NCBI GenBank assembly: GCA_004123355.1
Contig: SCHM01000004.1
Span: 2,418,001 to 2,482,000 of the forward strand
Length of the DNA: 64,000 nucleotides
Reading direction: 5' to 3'
DNA from: Amphirosellinia nigrospora
Taxonomy: Eukaryota > Ascomycota > Sordariomycetes > Xylariales > Xylariaceae
Positions 33,785-51,400 of the stretch are shown here, in pieces. Numbering within the stretch: position 1 is the stretch's first letter; each line of letters opens with the position of its first letter. Below the pieces are notes generated by a model. It was not told the DNA's origin, made no database searches, and saw only the letters and a program-made list of their open reading frames with translations. The position numbers were made by a program, and so were the translations under genes.

Positions 33785-36700
33785 ATGTCTCTTCGTTCTC
33801 TCACCCGTATCGAGTCTCTCTCTCGAGCTTCCCCTCTTACTCTCGCCAACAGAGCCCGCTTACACCGCCCACACCCACGTCTCATTCTAACAACACATGT
33901 TGGACGGTGGATACAAAATCACCATTTCAGTGGCGTCCATCTTAGGTAAGTACAGCCTGCCTCAGCTTGTTGGTGGAGAGGCATCCCAACCCACGCCATT
34001 GCCGACTAACGTGCCACGTTATCATGTAATATAGTTCCGTTCCCCGAGCTCCGCCAAGCATCTCCTCTCTCACGCCGGCTGCGACCCTTTAAGAGCGTCT
34101 CCTCTCAGACTCTCTCGACCACCCACCTCTCCTTCAGCGTCTTTCGTCCGGTATTGCTCCTACAGAAGACACAACATGTGCAGATTAGCTGGCGAAACCG
34201 AGCACTTTGGCGGTGCCAACCCCGATCCCAATTCGGGTCGAGAGCTGTTGCCCACCAACGTAATCCCCCGACATTATGATGTGACTCTGGAACCCGACTT
34301 CAAGAAGTTTACCTTCGAGGGCAAGGTTGTGATCGACTTCGACGTGCAGGAAGAGTCACAGTCTATCTCCCTTCATACTATCGAGATTGACATCCATAGT
34401 GCCCAGATCAAGTCAGGGGGCACTGTTGTAACGTCCTCCTCAGCTATCACATACGACGAAGCAACCCAAGTCTCCAAGATTGAGCTGCAGAATGCGGTTC
34501 CTAAGGGCAAAACCCAGCTTGAGATCAAGTTCACGGGCCAACTTAATGACTCAATGGCCGGCTTCTACCGCTCTACGTATAAAAAGTCCGATGGCTCTGA
34601 TGGTATCCTTGCTACGACACAGATGGAGGCCAATGACTGCCGACGAGCGTTTCCTTGTTTTGACGAACCGCTTCATAAAGCTAACTTTACTGTAACCCTC
34701 ATTGCTGACAAGCATCTCACGTGCTTGAGCAATATGGATGTGGCATCTGAAACCGATGTGCACTCTGAGATGAGCGGCACAACGAAAAAGGCTGTGAAAT
34801 TCAACCCAACTCCCCTCATGTCCACATATCTAGTTGCCTTCATCATTGGCGAGCTCAATTATATTGAGACCAAGAAGTTCCGGGTGCCCATCCGTGTCTA
34901 TGCACCTCCAAGCTCAGATATAGAGCATGGGCGCTTTTCTCTTGACCTGGCCGCGCGGACGTTGGAATACTACGAAAAGATCTTTGACGCCGACTTCCCC
35001 TTACCCAAGATGGATATGGTTGCCATTCCCGACTTTGCTGCCGGTGCCATGGAAAACTGGGGATTGATCACTTATCGAGTTGTGGATCTCATGCTGGATG
35101 AAAAGGCGAGTGGCGCCGCCATGAAAGAGCGAGTTGCCGAGGTTGTCCAGCACGAGTTAGCTCACCAATGGTTTGGAAATCTGGTGACCATGGACTGGTG
35201 GGAGGGTTTGTGGCTAAATGAAGGGTTTGCGACGCTTATGAGTTGGCTAAGTATGTTGATCACTCGAACGCATTCGGAAATGGTAGCATGAGGTTAACAT
35301 TGGGTGTAGGCTGCAATCACTTTTACCCAGAATGGAAAGTTTGGGAAAACTATGTTGCGGATAACCTCCAGAGCGCTTTAGGCCTAGACTCTTTGAGAAG
35401 CAGTCATCCGATCGAAGTGCCCGTCAAGCGCGCTAGCGAGGTCGACCAGATTTTCGATGCTATATCTTATTCCAAAGGTTCATGCGTTCTTCGCATGATC
35501 TCGACATATCTAGGCGAGGACGTTTTCCTAGAGGGTGTCCGGCGATACATAAAAAAGCACGCTTATGGTAACACGAAAACGGACGATCTCTGGGCAGCTC
35601 TCGAAGATGCCAGTGGCAAGCCTGTCAGAGAAATTATGTCTATCTGGACCAAGAACGTCGGTTTCCCGGTTGTCCAAGTCACGGAGAACACAGCAGAGAA
35701 TAGCATCAGCGTAAAACAAAACCGGTTCCTGAGGACTGGCGACACGAAACCTGAGGAGGATAAGGTTCTTTATCCAGTATTTCTTGGGCTTCGAACTAAA
35801 ACGGGTGTCGATGAGTCACTAACCCTTTCAGAAAGAGAAGGTGTCTATAAATTACCAGATCTCGACTTCTTCAAGCTCAATGCAAATCACACCAGCATCT
35901 ACAGAACATCTTACAGCCAGGAACGACTCACAAAACTAGGCCAGGCTGCCAAAGACGGAAAGCTAACTGTTGAAGACCGCGCAGGCATGATCGCAGATGC
36001 TGGTGCCCTTGCAATTTCGGGTTACCAACAGACATCAGGTGTCCTTAACCTGCTGAAAGGATTCGATACGGAAGAGTCATTTGTAGTATGGAGCGAAATC
36101 ATTGCTCGAGTGGCAACAGTTCAGTCAGCTTGGATTTTTGAAGACCAAGCTGTCAAGGATGGCCTTGAAGCCTTCGTCAAGGAGTTGGTCAGCGAGAGAG
36201 CGCATAAGCTAGGCTGGAAATTTTCGGACAATGATGGACATGTCGAGCAACAATTCAAAGCTATGCTCTTTGGCGCCGCCGGTATGGCAGGCGATCAGGA
36301 GGTTATCACAGCGGCTAAAGACATGTTTGCCAAATACAAAGCCGGTGATAAGTCATCTATTCACCCTAACATCAGGGGTAGCGTGTTTGGCATGGCCCTC
36401 AAGTATGGTGGAAGGGAAGAGGTAAGCTCCTTCCTATCGCTGGATTTGACAGATTAGCTAAACTTGAACAGTACGATGCTATTATGAACATATTCCGCAC
36501 GTCTAACAACACCGATGAACGCAACACAGCCCTGCGTTGCATCTGTCGTGCCAAAGATCCCGAACTTATTCAACAAACTCTTGAATTCACCTTGAGCTCC
36601 GACGTCAAGAGCCAGGATATATATCTCCCAACTAGCGGTCTTCGCAGTCATGCTGAGGGCATTAGAGTCACTATTCAACTGGCTGACCGAGAAATGGCCC

Positions 36701-36952
36701 GAGATCTACAAACGCCTAAGTGGCAACCCACCCATCTTGGGTTCGATGGTTACCATCTGCACCTCGAGCTTTGCGAAGCCTGAGCAACTTGAGAGAGTTG
36801 AGAAATTCTTCAAGGATATTGATACAAAGGCCTTCGATCAGCCATTGGCGCAGAGCAAGGACGCCATCCGCAGCAAAATCTCGTGGTTACAAAGAGACCG
36901 TGATAATGTTGCAACTTGGGTCAAGAAATGGCTACAAGAAGGCAACTTGTAA
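33785..36952 (+). CDS. APE2: M1 zinc aminopeptidase (APE2/AAP1 type), possible dual start
   Basis: The core exons are 34176-35250, 35310-36421 and 36472-36952. From ATG 34176 (MCRLAGETEHFGG) the protein is about 888 residues. It has GAMEN at 290-294 (substrate N-terminus), the zinc site HELAHQWFGN at 326 with NEGFA downstream (HExxH-18-E), and an ERAP1-like C-terminal domain. It removes N-terminal residues from peptides. A leader exon 33785-33945 (MSLRSLTRIESLSRAS..., Arg-rich, acid-poor) ends on GTAAGT. It splices in frame to the acceptor at 34165, giving ...HLRRHNMCRLAGETE, so a mitochondrial form is possible beside the cytosolic one. One surplus base (or two missing) lies near 36664. The leader is inference; the core is certain. 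Confidence 0.92.
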
Positions 36953-41035
<4,083 letters not shown>

Positions 41036-41516
41036 TTAGCTTAAAACCCTGGGTACTCACCCACTAGTATATGATTTATTGATGATCGGGATGATTCGGG
41101 GAAATGGTCCGGGCAAAAAGGCGAAGATAGATTTCAAGGTTGCTATTGAGGAATTCAAGATATAATGACTAGGCACGACTATAATGTCATATTGCGGTTA
41201 GCATGCTAGTAATGTGGTTTTATATCGGCTGAAATCGTAATGCACTTCTCGTCTCGAGACATGTCGTCGAACCAGATAATAGGCGAATGGTCGTAGCACT
41301 CCACAAAATGCGGAACCTCCCGTCACCGCGTTCCGATCACCGAACATAACCATGGTACTATTAATGCGGACGGGGCTTTATTCTCATGTTTTTAGATGGT
41401 ACATTTGCCATATGAATTGATAAGCTTGACCACTTGCCTCTATACCTTTGAGAAACGTTTCCGAGCTGGCCTCAACGTTGATTTGACGTGAATAATGATG
41501 GCTTGTGGGTTTTCTG
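41036..41516. other. Spacer after enolase
   Basis: 3' flanking DNA of enolase and of the facing AIG2-like pseudogene. No gene is seen. Confidence 0.5.
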
Positions 41517-42246
41517 TCATTTGGTTAAATCGAACGCGCCGTCCGACAGGTCGGGACTTTGCGGGTTCTTGGCCCAGACGAAGACTACGCCATCCCCGAG
41601 GATACAGTCTCCCTCATCGCTACTATCAATACCACCAGTGTGGATCTGACACCGATGCCCGCGATATGTATTGTTGCAGCTCGTAGAAGTGTTGGTAGTC
41701 GTCGACTTTCCACAACATGCCGCAAACCTTGTCGATGCACGACTTGCCCTGAAATATCTGCGCGTCACCCTCGCTACGTGATTCTGCTATACTATACTTT
41801 AGTCTAGCTGGGATGGCTCCGTGGCTGTCTTTGGGAGCTCGGCTAGTGGGATAAGAGTCCGGAACGAAACCTCTCTTAACCTACATCTTCAGCTTGAAGC
41901 CCGTGATCTAACCTGGCCGCAACATCGGTTTGACGCGATACCGCGTGGTATACTGTAGGACATCTGGGTCCATGGGGGTCCTGTAGAAGCACATGTGGCA
42001 TGGCGTGAATGTCGTCGATGTCGATGAGGAGAATGGCGGATGTGGTTCACGGGGTGCGTCGGCGAGGCCGAATTGCGCTGCCATCTTGCGTTTTGATGCT
42101 AGTTTGGTGTGGACGGGATGTCTGAGCCATGACTGCTGGGCTTGGTCTTGGGCGGCGGCTGAGGCCTGTGGATATCTTGGGGGAGGTCGTCCATGTTGGT
42201 CACGTCTGTCGTACGTCGCTGTATAGGTAAGGGGTGACAGGTGCAT
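41517..42246 (-). pseudogene. Decayed AIG2/gamma-glutamylcyclotransferase-like gene
   Basis: The minus strand still reads FYRTPMDPDVLQYTTRYRVK, PMLRPG, ITGFKLKM, VCGMLWKVDDYQHFYELQQY and, one frame over, GDCILGDGVVFVWAKNPQSP-DLSDGAFDLTK before TGA 41517. This is the order of an AIG2/GGCT-fold protein: usual FxYGTLMDPDVL, TGFKLKMW, a WxV...LxxYE segment, FVWAGDP and FDL. The YGTL turn is YRTP here. Two in-frame TAG codons lie between 41879 and 41916, one at the usual Trp after KLKM, and there is a frame change near 41665. Stops cannot be explained by run-length error, so I call it a pseudogene. The upstream ATG at 42246 adds an unrecognised N-terminus. Confidence 0.55.
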
Positions 42247-43239
42247 GAGCTGTTTCTGCTGATTACTGTGTATAGCTAGTTGGTACGGCGTTCATGTGAG
42301 TTGCATAATGCAGCTCGCACAGGCATCCATGGTCAACTATTAGGTATATAATAAGTAGCTTTCCATTCTTTACACGTCATCTATTTAGCTATTTTATTAC
42401 CACTAATTCAAGCATTGTATTATACTGTAGCGCAGTGAAATAGAGCAACGCACTGCTACAGGGAGAGACGATTTAATTTCATGATCGTGACGTCCACTTC
42501 AGCAGTCCGGTTCTAGATAAAAATCTACAGCAGAGCTCGTTGCTACGTATCTCGCTTTTCGTATGCTCGCTAAGTCGCATTAACCGAGTACCTAGGTACT
42601 TCTAACTAGTTAGCGAGGCCCACGGCATGCCAGTATTGTTGTTGTTGAAGATGGGGTGGTTCCAAATCAGAAGTCCGTTTAATACATTTCAGGCCCGAAG
42701 ACCTGATGATATAAGAGGTACCAGAAATATAAATTCAAATGTGTTATCTCATCATAGGAAACAAAGGGTAGATGGGAGTTGGGGCAAACACAACCTGCAA
42801 GTGAGATCGACATACCTTGAGATCAATTTAAATTGATGCCAATAGACAGGAAATATTTCCTTCCAATACGGAACCTCGAATTCTCGGCACCAGGAGCGCG
42901 ATCAGATGGACTTTCGCGCCTTTCTCGCTTTCAAGCTTGGATGGAATGAAAGGTGAAGGAAGAAACTTTTGCTCAGATAAAATTATCTTACTAGCAAAAA
43001 GCGGAATATTCTCGGCGGGAGGTATCTGCTAGTGGGGACGTATAGTGGAGAATGCGCTCGGGCCACCCTTATCGGTACCTATCAACACCCACAAACCTCA
43101 CCCGCCCACCTGAAATTTCGCACACCTATTTTGACGGCCCGTGATCCAACCTCTTGCGACCGTTCAACCTCTTTCGACCGAGACAAATCGACAACCACTC
43201 CTCGCCCAACTCCGAGTCCACGACAAACAACACGCCAAG
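42247..43239. other. Upstream region of RPS13
   Basis: AT-rich up to about 43000, then GC-richer towards the RPS13 start. No gene is seen. Confidence 0.5.
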
Positions 43240-44468
<1,229 letters not shown>

Positions 44469-44772
44469 ACGTAAAAGTAAAATCGGATATGGAATGACCT
44501 GGGCATGGAGTTCACGGGCCTGGAAAGGTATTGCTTGAAGGGCATGCAAAAATCACCTGGCTCTAGCCAGTTGATTGAGATAGATGAATACAGCATTTAT
44601 CATTGAGGTACAAATAACCTCACATCTAATTCTCAAGTTCCGTAGAAAGCAGTCATATCACTCGTGAAGACCTGGACGCCATCTATGGATTTTGCAATGC
44701 ATGCGTAGATCCGTCTTTTCCTGACCCAAAACGCCATATTATGCAAATCGTGACATCGTTCCCATTGTACGT
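44469..44772. other. Convergent spacer RPS13 / SDC1
   Basis: A short 3' region between facing genes. No gene is seen. Confidence 0.5.
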
Positions 44773-45433
44773 CTATGCTTCGACCTCCTTAGAGCGTTCA
44801 ATAAGGAATTCACCTAGAACTCGTAGCGGGTCCTTTGGCCTGGGTCGAAATTAAAATGAGCAACCTTTCAGGTGATGCAGACAGGAAACTGAACTCACTG
44901 GGTCTTGCCGATTTGCTTCATGCCCTCTAATAAGTGAGGGGTGATTTTGCTGTTCAAGTATTGTCGTATCGGCGCACCGTGAGCCCGGGGCGGCATCAGG
45001 CATGGTGAAGGCAGGATCGGGTGTTGAGAGGCAGCGCGCGATGTGTTCTCCTGGCCATTTGTGCGCAGCGGTGTGCCGGTCCGAGCTGGAGCTGGGCTAG
45101 GCGCATTGGTTGAAGGTGCGGCGGGCGCTGGGGACTACGGCCGGGGAACTTGTTAGCTGCTTGCTAACTTGTGCGGTTCACGAGAATCACTGGGAATGTG
45201 AGAATATACAAATATTGACTTACAGCAGCCTGGTCAGCGCTCGAGACATCTGTCATAGGCACATCCTTATTGACAGACTCGGTCGTAGGCGCGGCGGTCT
45301 GTGCCTCCGGAACCGCTGAGGGTTCTCCTGGCTGGGTTTGCGCGATCGCAGGGGTAGGAACCGGCGCGGGCGTGGATTGAGGCTGGCCATACGTAGGCAC
45401 GGGCACGGGAGTTTGGGGGATCTCGTCGGCCAT
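44773..45433 (-). CDS. SDC1: COMPASS subunit SDC1 (DPY-30 homologue)
   Basis: Three exons run 45433-45224, 45134-44899 and 44839-44773. A Pro/Ala/Thr-rich N-terminus (MADEIPQTPVPVPTYGQPQS) leads to the DPY-30 motif APIRQYLNSKITPHLLEGMK then QIGKTQPKDPLRVLGEFLIE and RSKEVEA at TAG. The DPY-30 helix pair dimerises and docks on the Ash2-type subunit of the Set1/COMPASS histone H3K4 methyltransferase in the nucleus. In exon 2 one G appears missing near 45013 and two G near 44990 (together they cancel, so only the short segment HPDPAFTMPDAAPG is misread). With them the CDS is 516 nt, 171 residues. The last exon of 67 nt completes the motif. It is divergent from FAN1 across 399 bp. Confidence 0.88.
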
Positions 45434-45832
45434 ATTGGACGAATTGCGGTCAGTCGGATGGATGGATGGACAAGTTGCGATTTTAGGTGTTTATGGTGAG
45501 GACGAGAGGTGGGGTGAGACTTGAGGATAATTGATAGCTTAAGAAGAGGGGGAAGCCGAGTCCAATGTGGCTAGAGCGGGATAATACCTAGGTAGGTAGC
45601 GTTCGGAAGTCGGTGTTGCAGCAGTAATAATTCATCTATAATTAATGACGCGCTGCCCCGTGACCTCGCGTTAACCAATTCCTAATTCCCAATTTAAATT
45701 AAACCCCTGTCTACGGCAGCCGCGTCTCACTCGCGTTTCTCTTGTCTCCTTCCATTCTTTGTTTCATTTATAAATCATTACAAGTTTGTATTTTGCCACC
45801 CAGTGTAACCAGGCATCTACCATGAGACCACC
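45434..45832. other. Divergent promoter SDC1 / FAN1
   Basis: A 399-bp intergenic region probably serving both genes. It is AT-rich in the middle and carries TAGGTAGGTAG near 45590. The FAN1 leader contains an upstream ATG (45822) in another frame. Confidence 0.6.
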
Positions 45833-48467
45833 ATGGACGCATTTCTTAAGAAGACGAATGGTAATACTCGTTTCGCCCCGCAAAAGATACCACCTTTAAA
45901 AGAGAGACCTGCCCAGCTGAGGGAGGAACATCCCAAAAAGAAGGTAAAACTAGAGCAAGCATACAAGAGCGATGCAGACTCAGACGAGTATCAGATTGAT
46001 ACTCCGCCATTAAAGCCGCGGCCTTGTTTGCGACTAAATGAGGCTCTTGATAGCCCTGCAGATGATGACGTTGGAGAGAGGTCTGAAAGTGAAGACACCC
46101 ACGGGCCGGGGCCAACCGCTATTGAAAGCTCCCTGCCTGAGATCAAACCTGACAAGCAGGCAATCGAGGAGTACCAGAACTCCAAGGCGGCCGAGAGAAA
46201 TGATGCCAGCGGTGCTTCGTCCAGGCTCGACTCGAGAGCATGGGTCAGAGGCAAGAGCTCTCTCTACGTCGATGCGTTCAATCTCGCTCTGGACACTGTT
46301 CTCGACGAAGAATCTCACCTCTTTGATGATAAAGAGAAACGGGTCTTTGAACAGTGGACGTCTCTCAGCTACGAGGCTCAGTTCTTGTATGCTTTCAAAC
46401 GCCCAATTCTCGGCTCCGCCTATGTCCTAACTTGCCGTTAGATATGTACGCCTATTCCTCAGGAAGACGTCATCATGGCATCGTATCGCTCGTTTAGGCT
46501 ACTATAATGATATTACCGATACCGAAGCGGCCGTAAAAGAGCTGCAGAAGGATAGAGTTTTGCCTGAGGAGGCCTTAGCTAAGCAACTGTGTCCTGTACT
46601 TCCACAGCCCGAGCTCAGCGCTTTTGTCGAAGAGCAATGGGTTTTCGGAAGTACATTCACTTTCGCAGACGCATCCGAAGACTTTATTGACAATGTGGAG
46701 GAGGCTGTGTCGCTTCTTACTCTGGATGAAGTCAAAGCGTTGGCTAAAGAAGCCAAAGTCCAAGGTAAAAACAAGTCGGACCTGGCAAGCGCTATTTGTA
46801 GGATGAGCAGTCAACAGGCGGGTCTATTTTCGATGGGGCTTCAAAGGGCGAACACCGCCGAATCGGTCCAAGACAAACTCAATAAGCAATCGCCTGGCCC
46901 TGGATTCGGCGACGATGATGGAAATAGGCGAAAACACTTTCTTGACAAAATCTTAGCCCTCACCGGTCCCTGTGTGAGGCTTTCTTTGCCTGTTTTCAGG
47001 CTATTCGAGCGAGTTCATCTCGTCTTCTATAGATCTACGGAGTGGACGGAGAAGTCTCTTACGACAATCATCTTGGCCAAAGCTTCTAGACGGAATTTCC
47101 CTACGTACATTGTCAGTAGGTCTTCTAACATCTTCATCTCCAGGTCACAGCTTTTGGAGTTCGAAACCGCCATGAGATCTGAATATGTGGTAGATAATAT
47201 TCTAGAGTTTAACGGCCCTGTCACAGAAGCGGGATTTCGAAAAGTCATTGACGCTTTCGAAAAGATTTACCCGAGATGGAAAAATATACTACTAGAAGAA
47301 CAAGAAAAGGAAGAGCGAGTCTATGAGTCGGGCGAAGGCGCTTACCTACGACGACTTAGTCCTGGGCATGCATATACCCGCATAGTTCACAAGGCCGCTT
47401 ACACCTTTGGACGACTGAAAGAACATCGGCGTGAGCATACACTCCTCGCCGAGTTGCTTAATCAGCGCCTTTTTCATTTAGCACGTCGAGGATCTTGGTA
47501 CCAACGGAAGGCTCTCCTAGAGGAGCACTATATGCATGCAATATTACCAAACCTGGCCTATACCGATCCGGAGAGGCAGAAGAGCCACTGGAAAGCCATA
47601 GCAGCGACCACATGCGAAAGGGCCCTAGAGGACCCTGACTGTCATTTGAAGTATCACTACGACCTCCAAAAACGACTAGTCAAGCTAGAGAAGAAGCTCA
47701 AGATACCTGTAAGGTTACAGCATGACTTCGGTCATGTTCGACTGAAACAACCGGAAGAGCATTGTGCCAAAGGTATTCAGTTAAAGAAACTGGATTCTGG
47801 AGGCAAGAACGGGCGTGGGCCGAGTACGAAAACAGTATGGGTTGATGAGTTAGAAGACGGAGGTCAGTGTAGTGTAGAAGCTATGTGTTTGAGCTGGTAT
47901 AGGGGCCAAGGTTGGAAAGGGTACCATGCTGAGGGAGGCATCATACGTACTCTGTTCGCTTACCTTTTTTTCGACATTCTCTTTCTTTACATACCGAACG
48001 TCTTCCAAACCGCCTACCAGACGTGTCCACTGGATCTACACACAGACGCCTTCTATCCAACCCGAGCTTCGGAAATCAACCATCGATTGGTCGAGATTGC
48101 GAACGGAGGGGCAGCAAGACTAATTGAAGAGGTCGATAAACGAGAGCGGGAAAGACGCACATGTGTTGTTGGTCTCAACTGGGATTACGAACTGGGAGAT
48201 TTACTTGAGCTAGCTGACTGCTTCGATGGCGCCGCGCTCGCTACGGTTTGCAAAGTCATGGCACAAGAGTATGGCCAACGAGGAGGTGGCATTCCTGATT
48301 TAATCCTGTGGAGGGTCGTACCACGGAAGGAATGTATGTTCGCCGAAGTCAAGAGCGCAAATGACCGTTTGAGTGACACCCAAAGGTTATGGATCCACGT
48401 CCTTACAGGAGCCGGGCTGAGAGTAGCACTATGCAATGCGGTGGCCAGGGAAGCTAGGGAGATCTAG
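45833..48467 (+). CDS. FAN1: FAN1-type structure-specific nuclease (VRR-NUC domain)
   Basis: Two exons, 45833-46386 and 46442-48467, with a 55-nt GTATGC...TTAG intron (branch CTAAC), give 859 residues with no frame error. The N-terminus MDAFLKKTNGNTRFAPQKI is disordered and charged; I see no ubiquitin-binding zinc finger. A helical and SAP-like part (about 190-320) includes YVRLFLRKTSSWHRIARLGY. A TPR-like region follows (AYTFGRLKEHRREHTLLAEL). The C-terminal VRR-NUC catalytic core has GYHAEGGIIRTLFAYLFFDI, QRGGGIPDLILW and CMFAEVKSANDRLSDTQRLW, i.e. the PD-(D/E)xK residues Glu, PD and EVK. In the family it cuts 5' flaps in interstrand-crosslink repair in the nucleus. An upstream ATG at 45822 overlaps the start. 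Confidence 0.93.
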
Positions 48468-51400
48468 CAGTAGCCAGTTAATGTTCTTGTGCTCTAGGAC
48501 CTCGCCTATCCGTGCTTTCTATCGAATGGATGCATTATACAGCCTCTGATTCTAGAGCTTGGTTGGACGTACAGTTCACATGACTGTGTTCGCTTTGGCA
48601 AGGAAGCATCGTTCCGCGGCGCTGTTGTCCGTTGGTTTGATAGAACAACCCGAGTCTCACCGCCGACCAACGAACTAGTTACATGTACTCAGTTTGTATC
48701 ACAAACATACCAACGCAACGGTGTCCAGCATTGTGGGCCTTTGATTAGGCTCCGATGTCTTCGGAACTACTGCTGTAGAACTTTTCACAGATGTGGTGTC
48801 CAGGGAGTGAATCCAACAAGTGAATCCAACAAGCAGGTACTCAGTGCCTCGCCGCTCCTCGCTTCCGGTCAGGCTTCAGACGATAGGATCACTAGAGAGT
48901 GCGAGGTTCGATATAACCATGACTTAGATAATACCCTAATCTAAGCTGTCATCCTATCTACGCATATGGCGGAATGCATTCAAAATGAGCCAATTCGGGG
49001 AATTTGATCTGAGGGCAGTGGATTGAAGCATAGCCCTGTTGCATCAAAATTTGCATCCTTCGTCTCATTGGCTATGTCTTCTAATCCTAGGTCGAAGTGT
49101 TCAACAGGTGTTCGTTCCTATCACATTCCAGGGTGTCGCGTTTTCGCCCATTCGAGAAGTGGTACTACCGGAGAGTTAGCTAATGTCATGCAGAGAAACA
49201 TACAGTACTCGATTGGGAGCAGATATAATATCTCGGTTAAGACTGGGATACAAGCTGCTATAGTGGCAACACAATACTAGCGGTGATGTAGTCCAGCCAC
49301 CGTTGTCCTAGTACAACGAAGCACAAAACGCAAGGGAGCAGCCCACTCTGAGTAACAGAAGGAAGCGTACAACGCGAGGCGGCCTGGTCGAATTCTCGGC
49401 ATGTCACTAATACTGCGCTGTCTCGAGGTGCACATCCCGCCCTAGCAATGGTCGAACAAGCTACTGCGGCTCTTGTCACAATCACCTTTACATTGACAGG
49501 TCTTGGTCCTTCGCCCGAAGACAGAGCACGCTCGTGAGGCAAACTAACGACTCCAAAACTGGCGTTCCTTGGGAGTGCACTGCTTACTATACCGGCGTTG
49601 GGGATTTCATATGGCCATTGAAGTCTTGGGGAATTCATGCGTTTCTAAGCAGAACACGCCGCAAGACTCGCTACCTCGTTCAACCGCTTTAGCTGCGGCT
49701 CGTTGTCGTGGATCTTTACAACCCGGGGAAAATAATAACACCTGTTTCCTCTATAGTAGTGCCGTGTTATTATGCATATAGATGTTCCTGCGGTTGATCG
49801 ACGAGATACTGGCCTGGTCGCTTCAACTGCAACCGTCCGCATGGCCAGACAGGGAATCGGCCAGACAACCACACAGTTGCCGTTCACTCACCGCCGGCAT
49901 TTGATGCCTTTATTATTATCTACCGCGACCGACAAGAAAACCTTCCTCGGTGTGTACGTAGTGCTTCTTTCTCACACCTTGAAAGCCCTCCGCATCATTC
50001 CCATGACCTGCCTAGCTAGCCAAGTCATTGTTCTTAGCCCACCGAGCAGGGTGTTTCTACACATAGAGGCGCGCCCCATAAGGGTTGAGGGCACTACCTA
50101 CCTCAAAAAGTGCCCATGTCGTGTGGGCGCTTAAGAACTTGTCAGCACCCAATAGGCGCTCGCGATGGTAAGGTAATTGGAGGTGTGGGGTCAAGTTGCC
50201 ATGCACGTCACAAAAGGTGCCCATTAATTTACCCCTCCTTGCCAGCCACTTCGCGTGCTACCCAAGCACACGACGTCTGATTGGCCGCATAACCCGGTAC
50301 GCCAGGCGCTTAAACAATGGGGCACCATGCCGCTAACGATGCAATTCCCAGGATTCTGGGATAAGATCATGATGGACCAATCATGCGTCGAATTGCGAAC
50401 TTGACGCTGCTTCTAGCAGCAAAGCATTCTTTGTTTTTGCCTTTCTACTATGTACCCTATTACTTCACTTTCCTCCCCATCGTAATTTTAATGGGCCTTA
50501 TTTGGGAAACCCTACTTGGTCAATCCACGAGACCTTGGATCCGTGCTCTTGAGGTTGCGCCAAGGCTTTGGAAGTAGGATGATTTTGGTGGGACAAGGGA
50601 GGTAAGTCAGGGCTAATTAGGTGCCCTAGGTCTCGGCTTGAACTGCCGGCCAATACTTCGTTGAAGTACCTTCCACGTATGCGGAGGGGTAGGGGAATAG
50701 ACGACTTTGAAACGGAGGGAAACGCAGAGAAGAGGGAACGGAATTCGACAAGATTTTATGGTTCTTCATACTTGAGTTTGGGGGCCGAAAAAAAGTTGTG
50801 CCATAGGACTCACTTACATATCGGCAAATCTCCCGAGTCCTAGAGACTAAGAAGAAAAGTCCAAAAAACGGATGAGGGGGTGTTGCTTCTTAGCTCCGGA
50901 CAATTATTCGACGTCAGGCAACTTCTTCTCCAACGACGTTCATCGACGGAAAAGTGGGGGGGGCACAGAATGACGCAATTGTCATCATTTCTGTATTACC
51001 ATCCCTCAGTGTAGTGTATCTGCCATCAGCACAGGATTATAGGTCCTGTATGGTCCTTTCCCGGATCTGGGCTGGCTGAAAGTTAGTTTATTGGACATAC
51101 TGGTCCTAACGGTGAGTAACTCGCGTTGGTCACAAAAAACATCAACACACAGCAAACGAGAAGGGAAAGGGGTGGGGTGAGCATTGGGAGATTTGGGGGG
51201 GGTGTGTGGAAAACAAAGAAATGACTGCCCTCGACAACCAGTCAGACTCAATACGCCCCCTCAATCCAAAAACCAACGAAGACGGAAGGTTTTAGCCAAT
51301 GACCACGATCCATGGGTCACGCAGCTCTCACCTATGTGTGTGTGTGTTCTTTCTCTTTCTTTGTGGTGAGTGGAAGGTAGGTAGCGTAGGCAGAAATGCC

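Noticed and set aside
49258-50577. Open frames of 126, 120 and 64 codons with ATG starts
   Set aside because: No domain, no family resemblance and no supporting splice or promoter context. They are likely chance frames.
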